Below, in pieces: positions 8,575 to 17,763 of a DNA stretch of 54,078 nt. The DNA is from Bacteroidales bacterium (GTDB lineage: Bacteria; Bacteroidota; Bacteroidia; Bacteroidales; UBA7960): contig SLQX01000089.1 of the NCBI GenBank assembly GCA_007131245.1, positions 1-54,078 on the forward strand, read 5' to 3'. Position 1 is the stretch's first letter. Every line of letters starts with the position of its first letter. The notes below the pieces were generated by a model. The model was not told the DNA's origin. It did not search any database and was given only the letters and a program-made list of their open reading frames with translations. A program made the translations under genes and the position numbers.

Positions 8575-8801
8575 ATGAGAGGGGATTTTTGAAACACGAA
8601 CAGGTAATATCACTTGAACAGTAGTACCCCAATCTAAATGATTGACTTCGTTCATTATCTAAATCTGTAAGAATGATTGCAGGCGGTAATTTACCTTTTC
8701 CCAAAAACAAAGTGATTTTCATCCGGAGGGTGCTCAACTTCATATACCAGGTCGCTGTAACTTTCTCCTCTTATGAGCACTACTATTTCACAAATTAAGT
8801 T

Positions 8802-8809
8802 TAATTTTG
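8802..8809 (+). promoter_or_regulatory. -7 promoter element of tandem adenylate kinase gene
   Basis: TAATTTTG, 40 bp before the ATG at 8849. No clear -33 box is seen. The rest of 8575-8848 shows no gene. Confidence 0.5.
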
Positions 8810-8848
8810 TGCTTTTGCTTTAAGAATAACATCTGAAAAACAATAGCT

Positions 8849-10030
8849 ATGCTAAATATCATTATGTTTGGCCCTCCCGGAGCAGGAAAAGGCACCCAGT
8901 CACGAAGATTGATGGAGAAGTACAACCTAACCTACATCAGCACTGGTGAATTACTTCGCAAAGAAATCAAGGAAGGTACCCAGATAGGGAAAAAGGTAAA
9001 GGAGCAAATTGAAGGGGGCGGCCTGGCAGATGATGAAACCATCGTAAAATTAATAAACAAAGCCATAAAAGATCACGAAAGCAGTGAAGGTTTCCTGTTT
9101 GATGGTTTTCCACGCACATACGTGCAGGCATATATCCTCGACGGGCTGTTTATAAGATTAAGACAAAAAATAACATCCATATTTATCCTGGAACTTCCCG
9201 ATGAAGTTTGTAAGCAAAGATTGCTTCAAAGAGCCAAGGAGCAGGATAGAAAAGATGACAATGAAGCTGTTATAAAGAAACGACTGGAGGAATATCACCA
9301 AAAGACCCTGCCCCTTTTAGAGTTTTACAAGGACACGGGATTGCTTACCCATATCGATGGTACAGGTACTGAGGATGATATTTTCCGGCGAATAAGTAAG
9401 CATGTAAATGAAGACCTCAAGAAAAAAGCGACCAATGTAGTGATGTTTGGTTACCCGGGTGCAGGAATGACCACGCAAGCCAACCGGCTGGCCCATGAAC
9501 TGAACCTTAAAGTTATTTCTACCAGGGAAATGTTGCAGGAAGAGGTAAGGTTACAAACCAGCATCGGCAAGCAAGTACAGCCCTATATGGAAAAGGGGTT
9601 GTTGCTGCCCGATGAAATTGTTATACGCTTGCTTGAGAAAAAACTGCTGGAAAACAACAGCAGCGAAAGAGGCTATGTTTTTAAAGGTTACCCCCGTACA
9701 CTGGTGCAAGCCTATATTCTGGACGGAATTTTACAAAAAAAAGGGCAGGACATTACCTGTGTTATAAATCTGAATGTTAGCTACATAGAGTTAATGAAAA
9801 GGCTTGATGAAAGGAGCCGGACATCAAGAAGAATGCCTTATGACAGTTCGGCATCCACCATTGTTTCACGGTTGGAAGAGCATGAAACACATAGTCGCGG
9901 CGTCTTGGAGTATTACAGGGAACAAAACCAGGTGATTGACGTGGATGGCACTGGCGATATCGATGAAGTGTACCAACGAATCAAAGAACCTGTTCTCAGG
10001 GCCAGCAAAAACCTCAGGCAGATACTTTAG
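8849..10030 (+). CDS. Tandem adenylate kinase; second domain lacks key catalytic residues
   Basis: A 393-residue protein made of two adenylate-kinase domains in a row. Domain 1 (about 1-190) is intact: P-loop GPPGAGKGTQ with Lys14, AMP-binding DGFPRT (Asp85, Arg89) and a short lid with RKDDNE. Domain 2 (about 195-390) keeps the fold but has GYPGAGMTTQ, so Met207 replaces the P-loop Lys. It also has KGYPRT, with Lys279 for the Asp. Both halves share QAYILDG after the PRT motif, which points to an internal duplication rather than a fusion of unrelated kinases. Domain 1 should interconvert ATP+AMP and 2 ADP. Domain 2 is probably a regulatory or structural pseudokinase. Normal Adk is about 190-220 residues. 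The stop codon overlaps the stop of the convergent M14 gene. Confidence 0.9.
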   Translation: MLNIIMFGPPGAGKGTQSRRLMEKYNLTYISTGELLRKEIKEGTQIGKKVKEQIEGGGLADDETIVKLINKAIKDHESSEGFLFDGFPRTYVQAYILDGLFIRLRQKITSIFILELPDEVCKQRLLQRAKEQDRKDDNEAVIKKRLEEYHQKTLPLLEFYKDTGLLTHIDGTGTEDDIFRRISKHVNEDLKKKATNVVMFGYPGAGMTTQANRLAHELNLKVISTREMLQEEVRLQTSIGKQVQPYMEKGLLLPDEIVIRLLEKKLLENNSSERGYVFKGYPRTLVQAYILDGILQKKGQDITCVINLNVSYIELMKRLDERSRTSRRMPYDSSASTIVSRLEEHETHSRGVLEYYREQNQVIDVDGTGDIDEVYQRIKEPVLRASKNLRQIL

Positions 10031-12513
10031 TGAATGATTTCCAGCTTTTTATGTATTATCCCCGATTGGGTAAAAACGCCTGCAAGGTAAATACCTTTTT
10101 CCAGGTGGCTCACATCAAGGGTATATTCTTTGGTGTTTAATACAGACGTTAACTGTACCCTGCCTGAAATGTCAGAAATTACCAGTTTTTCAATTACTTC
10201 TTCACTTTGAATTATTACAGTTGCTGAAGCGGGATTAGGGAATAAAAGGGGTTTTTCATTTACCGACTCTGATTGGGCAAAAGTAGTTAAAGGCTCCAAA
10301 ACCACCGTTTTTAAGACATCAGCCTGGTTTACTTCCACAACACCTTCCTCGTCCTGAAAACCCGCATGTGCAACAACATAAGGATATGAACCACTAAAGA
10401 GATCTGTAAAATGGTACATTCCATCCGGATGCTCTTCCCCATCAAGGGTAATTGATGCATCTGTTATTTCATCTCCGTGGTTATCTTTTACATTGAATGT
10501 AAGCTGATAAGTTTCTGTTGATGCCGGGGCAAATACTGCGTGTATGGTATGGTCGGCTTCAACATTCATAAAAGTGTAGCTGTCGATGACACCCATGGAA
10601 TTATCATCTATTTGCACATCACTAATAACGAATCCGTTAAAAGGTTCTAAAACGAAAGTTTGGTTCTCTCCCTGGTTTACTTCAATATCACCTTCTGGGT
10701 TAATATTGCCATTTTCGGTGGAGGTTGCGTGGATGGTGAAAGCAATCTGTTCGTATACGGTAACCGTTGCTGTGTTTGATGGATATGACAGCCCTTGTTG
10801 TTCATCGTACCAGGCTTTGATGGTATATTCGTATGTGCCTGGAGTAAGATTCTCCTCGAAAAAATACAAATCAGACGTTTCATCCAACATTTGACCATCC
10901 CGAAAGACTTGGTAGTGGCTTGGCTGATCAAAGGCATAGTGGTTATCATCATTGCCAACAGCAGGGCTCTCCCACTCCAGGTAAACACTGTTTTGGTTAT
11001 TCATGTATGCAACCAGATCTACAGGTGGTGCAAAGGGATTTTGTCCGGTCATCTGCACATCCAGTTCTACTGTTTGGTAGTTGGCAACAGTAATGTTCTC
11101 TATCACCAAAGTATCATAATCCTGGGCTACAAATTTCAGGTCATACACCCCCTCATTCAGCGGCCTGTAAAAATCGCCATAAGGCAAAGAACTGTAAACA
11201 TGAGAGTTTGAATGATCATGGTCCAGTACTTTTACTTTGGTCTCAATGGCTTCACCCGAATACATATCACTAACTGTACCGGTAATCCCATAGCCTGCCT
11301 GCCTGATATAGTTAATCAATGAGCGGTGGTTATACTCCCAGTGGGCGGGCAGTTCAGCAGGGTCAAGCAATTTCTGGTCACTCAGCTCCAGGGTAAACTC
11401 CCGCGTTGATTTGTAATAATTGAAATAATCCTGGCGGCTGCCATAAACCACATACCAGTCTCCACCGTGGGTTACACCATCTCCCATTCCGGTCATATAG
11501 TTTGCCGGGGCATACTCCCTTACCGTGTCCACGTATTCATACATCGTAAACTCCCACCATAAGTGGTCAGCATGGGAATGATCAGAGGAAGTCCAACTAT
11601 CAAAGGGAAAATTCACCAATTCAATACCTCCATGCATATTGGCAGATGCCACGAAATCCAGTGTATCGGAAAATCCACGCATGGCAGAAGTTTCCAGCTG
11701 TTCTTCAGTTACAGGATTGTTTACCGGGTTGGGGTAATTACGGTTAAGGTCTACTCCGTTGGCGTTGCCCCGAATGGCACCATCAACCGTTGAATTATCA
11801 TTGGTATAAGTTCCATCGGGGTTTTCATTGGGGCATATCCAAATTTCCATGTTATCAACCAATTGGGTGATGGGTTCAAGTTCACCGTAATTGCTGAGAA
11901 GATAATGAATCAGGCGCAAAGAAAGCACAAAGCCTGCTGTTTCGTCTCCGTGCATGGTGGATGTATACATAAAACGGGGCTTTTGTGTACTTTCTTCCAC
12001 ATCGGAAGAAATTTGGGCAAAAAGCAATTTGCGATCACTGGGAAGGGTGAGGATGTTGTGTATTTTTACTAAATCAGGAAACTCATTTGCAAATTGGTAC
12101 ATGAGTGCCTCATAGCTTTCATAGGTGGGGTAAAAATCCCAATCCTCAGTTAAATCCTTGGCAAGCAATTCTTCCACATCTTTCATGTTCAACTCAAAAT
12201 CAACTTCACCAGGAGCTTTCTCAAGCTGAAATTCAATCCCATACTCAAGAATACGCATAAAAGCATCAGCATTACAATACGCTTTCACCTCTTCAGAGCA
12301 AATGTAATCGATGGATAGATGCTGTTTTAAATCCGGGTTTTCTTCCAGGTGGTGTGTTGAAAAACTGATGTAAACCTCAGCTTTTGATTGCAGCTTTTGT
12401 TGAGCTTTTTCGATTTCTGTTTCTGGGGTATCAAATGCAGTAACATTCTGGGCAATAGTATGGGATGCTATAAAATATGTAAGAATTACAAAAGGGAAAC
12501 TGATTAAATGCAT
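10027..12513 (-). CDS. Secreted M14 zinc carboxypeptidase with T9SS sorting domain
   Basis: An 828-residue exported enzyme. Residues 1-21 are a signal peptide. The M14 domain (about 125-415) has zinc ligands His188 and Glu191 in TMHGDETAG and His294 in ANMHGG, substrate-binding GVDLNRNYPNP, and the catalytic Glu376 in REFTLELSD. After it come a carboxypeptidase-regulatory-like beta domain (about 418-495), a fibronectin-III-like domain (about 500-590), an InlB-type repeat domain (about 595-665) and another beta domain. A C-terminal type A sorting domain starts LLFPNPAS and ends with a basic KKLEIIH strand. It should trim C-terminal residues of peptides outside the cell, exported by Sec and then T9SS. 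It is the only clear T9SS cargo in the window. Confidence 0.93.
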   Translation of the reverse strand: MHLISFPFVILTYFIASHTIAQNVTAFDTPETEIEKAQQKLQSKAEVYISFSTHHLEENPDLKQHLSIDYICSEEVKAYCNADAFMRILEYGIEFQLEKAPGEVDFELNMKDVEELLAKDLTEDWDFYPTYESYEALMYQFANEFPDLVKIHNILTLPSDRKLLFAQISSDVEESTQKPRFMYTSTMHGDETAGFVLSLRLIHYLLSNYGELEPITQLVDNMEIWICPNENPDGTYTNDNSTVDGAIRGNANGVDLNRNYPNPVNNPVTEEQLETSAMRGFSDTLDFVASANMHGGIELVNFPFDSWTSSDHSHADHLWWEFTMYEYVDTVREYAPANYMTGMGDGVTHGGDWYVVYGSRQDYFNYYKSTREFTLELSDQKLLDPAELPAHWEYNHRSLINYIRQAGYGITGTVSDMYSGEAIETKVKVLDHDHSNSHVYSSLPYGDFYRPLNEGVYDLKFVAQDYDTLVIENITVANYQTVELDVQMTGQNPFAPPVDLVAYMNNQNSVYLEWESPAVGNDDNHYAFDQPSHYQVFRDGQMLDETSDLYFFEENLTPGTYEYTIKAWYDEQQGLSYPSNTATVTVYEQIAFTIHATSTENGNINPEGDIEVNQGENQTFVLEPFNGFVISDVQIDDNSMGVIDSYTFMNVEADHTIHAVFAPASTETYQLTFNVKDNHGDEITDASITLDGEEHPDGMYHFTDLFSGSYPYVVAHAGFQDEEGVVEVNQADVLKTVVLEPLTTFAQSESVNEKPLLFPNPASATVIIQSEEVIEKLVISDISGRVQLTSVLNTKEYTLDVSHLEKGIYLAGVFTQSGIIHKKLEIIH

Positions 12514-12547
12514 GAGTCTGGTTTTGGAATCAATAATTATATTATCG

Positions 12548-12555
12548 CAAATGTA
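12548..12555 (-). promoter_or_regulatory. -7 promoter element of M14 peptidase gene
   Basis: Minus-strand TACATTTG, 35 bp before the start codon at 12513. No clear -33 box. Confidence 0.5.
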
Positions 12556-12776
12556 TAGAAAATTGTTTAGCAGTGGATATGAACTTATTGTTTCAGGCTA
12601 ATTTTCAACATGAAAAACGCTAAATTTCCTTTTAACAATATTTAGCAGCGAGGTTAAAAGACTGTATGGCCCTGATTATGTGGTTAGTTTTGATGTTGAT
12701 AGAAATACTTAAACGAACATAAACTTATTAACCATCCAGGAGCAAGGAAAAATCCTTAGAAAATTAATTGTATGTA

Positions 12777-12784
12777 TATATTTG
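12777..12784 (+). promoter_or_regulatory. -7 promoter element of two-domain amidohydrolase gene
   Basis: TATATTTG, about 60 bp before the ATG at 12845. It supports that ATG as the start because earlier codons would lie in the promoter. Confidence 0.5.
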
Positions 12785-12844
12785 AGAAATTTTTCAAGGA
12801 AGAAGCAACCATTCGTTAACTTAACAACCAATACCTACTCATCC

Positions 12845-15796
12845 ATGCAATACTTTCCAAGAATTACCCTTTGGGTTCTATTTACAGTTATTGTTTTTGG
12901 GCTTAGTGCCCAGTCGCACCGTAAACCAGGCCTCACTGACAACACACCCACTGTTTTTGCTTTTACCAATGCACAAATAATTGTATCTGCCGATGTTCAA
13001 TACAAAGATGCCACCATGATAGTGCGTGATGGCTGGATAGAAGATGTGGGTTCTGATATTACCATTCCGGCTGATGCCTGGATTACCGATATGACGGGAA
13101 AAACCATTTATCCTGGGTTTATCGACATATACACGAACCTGGGACTGCCTAATGCTGAGCAGATTGCTGAAAGAGATGAAAAGTTCCCCAACGGAAACCA
13201 TCATTGGAACCCACAAGTGAGAAGCTTTTATGATGGCCAATCTGATTACACCCATTGTGAAAAGCAAAGCACGGACTTGCGTTCGCAAGGCTTTGTGGCT
13301 GCCCACATTGTACCTCCTACCGGTGTTTTCCGCGGGTATGGTTCACTGGTAAAACTGGCCGATGACGTGTCATCACAACAAATTTTAGCAACCGGATTAA
13401 CACAAAATATTTCTTTTCGGATGAGCCGTGAACTGGGAAGAGGTTATCCTACTTCAGCCATGGGAGCAATCGCTCTTATCAGGCAATGCTTTTATGACGC
13501 ACAGTGGTACAAGGGTGCAAAGCAAGCATGGCAAAAAGCTCCGGCTACTGTTGAGGGTTATGAATTTAACCCTGCGCTGGATGCTCTTTCAAATTCAATG
13601 GATAAAGATATTCCCTTTGTTTTTGAAACCGAAGATGAACAGTGGTTTTTACGTGCCATAAATGTAGCAAATGAATTTGGTATCCAACCTGTAATCAAAG
13701 GTAGTGGATATGAGTACCGTCGGGTTGAAGCCATAAAGCAAGCCAATATTCCTATTATTTTACCTTTAAACTTTCCGGACAAACACGGGACAGATAAGCC
13801 AGAGAAAGCACTCAACATCTCTCTGGAAGATTTGCGGCATTGGTATCTAGCTCCCGAAAATCCTGCCATCCTTACATCTCACAATATTCCCTTTGCCCTG
13901 ACATCTTATGGAATGGAAGATGCAAAACAGTTTCACAAAAATCTAAGGAAAGCTGTAACCAGAGGTCTGCCGAAAAATGAAGCTTTGAGAGCACTCACCC
14001 AAACGCCATCTCAACTGCTCAATATTTATGATAGATATGGCAGCCTTGAAAAAGGGAAGTCTGCTTGCTTTTTTATTGCCAGTGGAAACATTTTTGAGGA
14101 AGACTCATTTATAGAACAAGTTTGGGTTCAGGGTGAAAAACATGTGGTAAAAGAAAACCATAGTTACCTTGCAGGCACATGGAACGTGGAGATAGATGAT
14201 TTTGGAATAGCAAAAATGGATATTCATAACAAAGATAAAGGCTGGGAAGTAAACTGGCGCTTTGAAGATGAAGAGCCGGTTAAAGTTTCTGATTTTGCCC
14301 TTAAAAACCAACGTATTTCTTTTACCATTGAAGGAGACAGCCTCAGAGAGGGTATGCGTTTATCTGCCTTTGCAGGTAAAGATAATTTATCAGGATCGGC
14401 GGCTACTGATAGCCAGCATTTTTTATCCTGGATTGCTCAGAGGTCAGCTGCTGTTTCTGAGAGTGAACAGCAAGAGGGTATTAACAATGAAAATGAGGCA
14501 GCAACCAAAGATCAAAAATCGTATCCCGCAATACCCATGCTATACCCCTCCATGGAGTATGGCATCAAAGAAAAACCCACCCAAAAATCGCATATACTTA
14601 TTCGAAACGCAACCATCTGGACACAGGGTCCGGAAGATAAACTCGAAGATTCAGACATGCTGGTAGAGCATGGTAAAATAGTCAGGATAGGGCAAAACCT
14701 GGAGGCTCCTGAAGGAGCCCATGTTATTGAGGCTCAGGGCAGACACCTGACCCCCGGCCTTATTGACCCGCATTTGCATACCAGTATTGCCGGTGGTGTA
14801 AATGAAACCGGTGATGCCATTACCCCCGAAACCCGTATCACTGATGTTATAGATGCCAACAACGTGTGGATCTATAGGCTCCTGGCAGGTGGCCTTACTA
14901 CGGGCAATTTGTTCCACGGATCGGCCAACCCCATCGGAGGGCAAAGTGCCATCTTCAAGATGCGGTGGGGCTCTCTTGCTCATGAACTCATTTTGGAAAA
15001 TACCAAACCCGGGCTTAAGTTTGCCCTTGGAGAAAACGTTAAGCGCAGCTCAGATCGGTATCCGGATACCAGGATGGGCACCCGGGAGATTATCAAAGAC
15101 CGTTTTTTAGCTGCTCTGCAATATGAAAAAGAGAAGAAAGCTGCAGAGGAAAGTAACAATGACAAACCTTTCAGGAAAAACTTGCAACTTGAAGCTATCC
15201 TTGAAGTTCTCCATGGAGAAAGGCTGGCACATGTGCATGCATACCGGCAGGATGAAATGCTGATGATGATGCGCCTGGCCGAGAAGTTTGATTTTACCAT
15301 TGCTTCTTTTGAGCATACGGTGGAAGGCTATAAAATCGCTGATGAGCTTAGGGAACATGGTGCTGCTGCAGTTATATGGACAGACTGGTCTTCATTTAAA
15401 ATGGAGGCCTACGATGCTATCCATCAAAATGCCAAACTTTTGTTGGATGCAGGTGTCCATACCAGCCTGCACTCGGACAATACCCAGTTGGCTACCCGGA
15501 TGAACTGGGAGGCCGGGAAAGTGCTAAAGTCAGGAGTAAGTGAAATACAAGCCATGAACCTCATTACCTTGTATCCTGCACAAATACTTCAGATTGATGA
15601 CCGGGTTGGCAGTCTTGAACCTGGCAAAGATGCTGATTTTGTGCTGTGGAACGGTCACCCACTTTCGGCATTCACCACAGCTGACCAAACATGGATTGAA
15701 GGACGTCTGTATTTTGACAGAAAGCAGGATCAGATTTTGCAAGAGGATGTGATAGAGCAAAGAAATTTTTTGATTCAACGCATTCAATCAAAATAG
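12845..15796 (+). CDS. Exported two-domain amidohydrolase (first domain without metal ligands)
   Basis: A 983-residue protein from the ATG at 12845, which begins a good signal peptide (MQYFPRITLWVLF...LSAQS). It contains two amidohydrolase-superfamily domains joined by a beta-rich linker (about 440-540). In the first (about 35-435) the metal motif PGFIDxHxH has become PGFIDIYT, with Ile95 and Thr97 where the His pair should be. The second (about 585-980) keeps PGLIDPHLH (His643, His645), LAHVHAYR, a FEHTVEGY His and the catalytic Asp in LHSDN. It therefore looks like an active hydrolase with an inactive N-terminal copy. It is likely periplasmic or secreted, cleaving an imidazolone/dipeptide-like amide bond; the substrate is unknown. 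It heads a run of three amidohydrolase genes. Confidence 0.88.
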   Translation: MQYFPRITLWVLFTVIVFGLSAQSHRKPGLTDNTPTVFAFTNAQIIVSADVQYKDATMIVRDGWIEDVGSDITIPADAWITDMTGKTIYPGFIDIYTNLGLPNAEQIAERDEKFPNGNHHWNPQVRSFYDGQSDYTHCEKQSTDLRSQGFVAAHIVPPTGVFRGYGSLVKLADDVSSQQILATGLTQNISFRMSRELGRGYPTSAMGAIALIRQCFYDAQWYKGAKQAWQKAPATVEGYEFNPALDALSNSMDKDIPFVFETEDEQWFLRAINVANEFGIQPVIKGSGYEYRRVEAIKQANIPIILPLNFPDKHGTDKPEKALNISLEDLRHWYLAPENPAILTSHNIPFALTSYGMEDAKQFHKNLRKAVTRGLPKNEALRALTQTPSQLLNIYDRYGSLEKGKSACFFIASGNIFEEDSFIEQVWVQGEKHVVKENHSYLAGTWNVEIDDFGIAKMDIHNKDKGWEVNWRFEDEEPVKVSDFALKNQRISFTIEGDSLREGMRLSAFAGKDNLSGSAATDSQHFLSWIAQRSAAVSESEQQEGINNENEAATKDQKSYPAIPMLYPSMEYGIKEKPTQKSHILIRNATIWTQGPEDKLEDSDMLVEHGKIVRIGQNLEAPEGAHVIEAQGRHLTPGLIDPHLHTSIAGGVNETGDAITPETRITDVIDANNVWIYRLLAGGLTTGNLFHGSANPIGGQSAIFKMRWGSLAHELILENTKPGLKFALGENVKRSSDRYPDTRMGTREIIKDRFLAALQYEKEKKAAEESNNDKPFRKNLQLEAILEVLHGERLAHVHAYRQDEMLMMMRLAEKFDFTIASFEHTVEGYKIADELREHGAAAVIWTDWSSFKMEAYDAIHQNAKLLLDAGVHTSLHSDNTQLATRMNWEAGKVLKSGVSEIQAMNLITLYPAQILQIDDRVGSLEPGKDADFVLWNGHPLSAFTTADQTWIEGRLYFDRKQDQILQEDVIEQRNFLIQRIQSK

Positions 15797-15916
15797 TCAA
15801 AGCTTTTTGAAACGATGCAGTTGGAGACAACAGAAGCATTGACCATGTACATTAATTGCAATTTTTTTTAAAGAATTTACATTGAAAAGCAATTTTATTT
15901 AAATACAAACTGACTC

Positions 15917-17209
15917 ATGATGCCAAGATTTTCACCTTCGATAACCTTATTAACCATCACAATTTATGTTGTTTCTATTGCATTCCCGGTGCATTCCCAG
16001 GTGCCTGCATCCAGGCAGGCAGTTCCAGTGCTGCTCAGTGGAGGAACCATTCACACCCAAGCCCAGGGTGTCATCCAAAACGGCATGCTTTTGCTGGAAG
16101 ATGGAAAAATATCTGGCATGGGAACAGAAATCCAGGTTCCTGAGAATGCTGTTAAAATAGACATTTCCGGCAAGCAGGTTTATCCGGCACTGATACATTC
16201 ACGCAATCTGATGGGTTTGTCAGAAATTAATGCAGTACCTGTTACCTCAGATTTTGCAGAATTGGGCAATATCAATCCCAATGTCCGGGCCGAAGTGGCA
16301 TTTCATTCTGCCAGCACTCATATCGGTATTGCAGCTGCTGCAGGGATTGGCACTATAGTTTCCACTCCCACATCAGGAATTATTTCAGGACTTTCAGCGG
16401 CCATGCAAACCGATGGTTGGACCTGGGATCAGATGACACTGAAAGCCTCAACCGGGCTCATCGTGAATTGGCCTGATATGCTGGAAAATGAGAACCTCGA
16501 CAAGCAGTTGACAGAGCTACATGATGCTTTTGATAATGCCCGCAGATATCACCATGCCCGGAAATCATCAGATGCTCACCCGGTGGATGTTCGGTGGGAG
16601 GCCATGCGTGCTGTTTTTGAAGGGGAAATGCCGGTTTTTATACATGCTAACGAAATCAGCCAGATACAAGCGGCTATATCCTGGGCTGAGCGTGAAGAAA
16701 TTACCATGGTACTGACAGGAGCCAGGGATGCAGGCTATCTGGCTTCCCAACTGGCACAAAAAAACATACCAGTGGTCATTACCCCGGTAATCGGTGGCCC
16801 GGCACGTCAATGGGAGCATTATGGTGCAGCCTATGCTTTACCAGCTAAGCTGCATAATGCAGGGGTTGAGTTTTGTATCGCCGGAGATTTTGGTGCTGCA
16901 TCTGCTTACAGGTTGCCTTTTCATGCAGCGTCAGCCGTTGCCTTTGGTCTACCTGAAGATGAAGCTTTAAAAGCTCTAACTCTTTACCCTGCACGTATTT
17001 TGGGCCTGGATACTATGATTGGGAGCATTGAACCTGGAAAAGATGCAACCCTCATTATTACAGACGGAACTCCGCTGGAGTTTGCTACTAAAATTGAAAA
17101 AGTATTTATACAGGGGAAAAATATTGACCTGGAGAACAAACACAGGCAACTTTACAACCTTTATCGGCAAAAAGTAAAGCAACAAGATAATCCGGGCGAA
17201 AATTACTGA
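15917..17209 (+). CDS. Exported amidohydrolase-family protein without the HxH motif
   Basis: A 430-residue protein with a signal peptide (about 1-28, ending VHSQ). The amidohydrolase fold is recognisable from the N-terminal GGTIHTQAQGVIQNGMLLLE and from the C-terminal ALTLYPARILGLD and IGSIEPGKDATL. The metal motif is lost: in YPALIHSRNL the expected DxHxH is replaced by HSRNL (Arg96, Leu98). It resembles the N-terminal inactive half of the preceding gene, which lies 120 bp upstream on the same strand. The two probably act together, perhaps as a complex in which this chain is a non-catalytic partner. The 3' end overlaps the convergent small lipoprotein gene by 7 bp. Confidence 0.83.
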   Translation: MMPRFSPSITLLTITIYVVSIAFPVHSQVPASRQAVPVLLSGGTIHTQAQGVIQNGMLLLEDGKISGMGTEIQVPENAVKIDISGKQVYPALIHSRNLMGLSEINAVPVTSDFAELGNINPNVRAEVAFHSASTHIGIAAAAGIGTIVSTPTSGIISGLSAAMQTDGWTWDQMTLKASTGLIVNWPDMLENENLDKQLTELHDAFDNARRYHHARKSSDAHPVDVRWEAMRAVFEGEMPVFIHANEISQIQAAISWAEREEITMVLTGARDAGYLASQLAQKNIPVVITPVIGGPARQWEHYGAAYALPAKLHNAGVEFCIAGDFGAASAYRLPFHAASAVAFGLPEDEALKALTLYPARILGLDTMIGSIEPGKDATLIITDGTPLEFATKIEKVFIQGKNIDLENKHRQLYNLYRQKVKQQDNPGENY

Positions 17210-17373
17210 TAATCGTAATAATCATCCTCCTGTTCCTCAAATATATCTGGGTGATAATAAGGAACGTCATCATGCCCTACCGGCTCCTGTGTTTTGCATC
17301 CACTAAAGGAAAAACCAAGTATAAACAAACCTGCTATAACCAGGGAAAATAAAACTTTGAGTTGTTTTTTCAT
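17203..17373 (-). CDS. Small acidic lipoprotein
   Basis: A 56-residue product from the ATG at 17373. It has a lysine-rich start (MKKQLK), a hydrophobic stretch and a lipobox FSGC with the lipidated Cys26, then an acidic Tyr-rich tail (YYHPDIFEEQEDDYYDYQ). The composition is typical of small Bacteroidota lipoproteins of unknown function. A longer in-frame start at 17433 would place 20 residues before the signal peptide. It overlaps the convergent amidohydrolase gene by 7 bp at the 3' ends. Function unknown. Confidence 0.6.
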   Translation of the reverse strand: MKKQLKVLFSLVIAGLFILGFSFSGCKTQEPVGHDDVPYYHPDIFEEQEDDYYDYQ

Positions 17374-17763
17374 CGTTTGTAAAACTTTTAGATATAAGAA
17401 TTCAAAGATGGTAAAATCAGGCGGTATTTCCAAAAAATAATTTCTATAGCTTTGCTTTTACAAGAACTAAACTCGCTTTTTTATTGTTATATATTACAAA
17501 TTGATTGTCTGAAAATCTACATTTGTGCAAAATATTAAAATTAGTATAGCGTATTTGTGGTCATTGTATAGTCTTGGGCAATCTATTAGGTAAAGCCCAC
17601 AAAGTCACGTATGAGCAGAGAGTGCTCACAAAAAACAATGAACCCTGGCAAATAAGTTCATGAGCAACTTAAATCAAAATTAATTGGGGATCATAGTTTG
17701 TAAGTGATTTCCATCCAGCAACATGAGTCAAACTTAATCGAATTAAAACAAAAAATATAAAGC
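17374..17763. other. 390-bp intergenic/leader region upstream of iadA
   Basis: No gene seen. Two plus-strand -7 matches are present, TAGCTTTG (17447-17454) and TACATTTG (17518-17525), neither with a clear -33 box. A perfect hairpin TGAGCA-N5-TGCTCA lies at 17612-17628. If 17518 is used, iadA has a leader of more than 200 nt. Confidence 0.45.

Larger units (their letters stand above)
12514..12844. other. 331-bp divergent intergenic region
   Basis: No gene seen. It holds the -7 elements of the M14 gene (12548-12555, minus) and of the amidohydrolase gene (12777-12784, plus). An in-frame TTG at 12782 overlaps the plus-strand -7 element and cannot be the start. Confidence 0.6.

Noticed and set aside
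8455-8848. tRNA-Arg as an integration site for a mobile element
   Set aside because: No integrase, no repeat of the tRNA 3' end and no cargo genes nearby; the tRNA has its normal promoter and terminator.
12782-12844. TTG start for the two-domain amidohydrolase
   Set aside because: It overlaps the -7 element and puts 21 residues before an otherwise perfect signal peptide.
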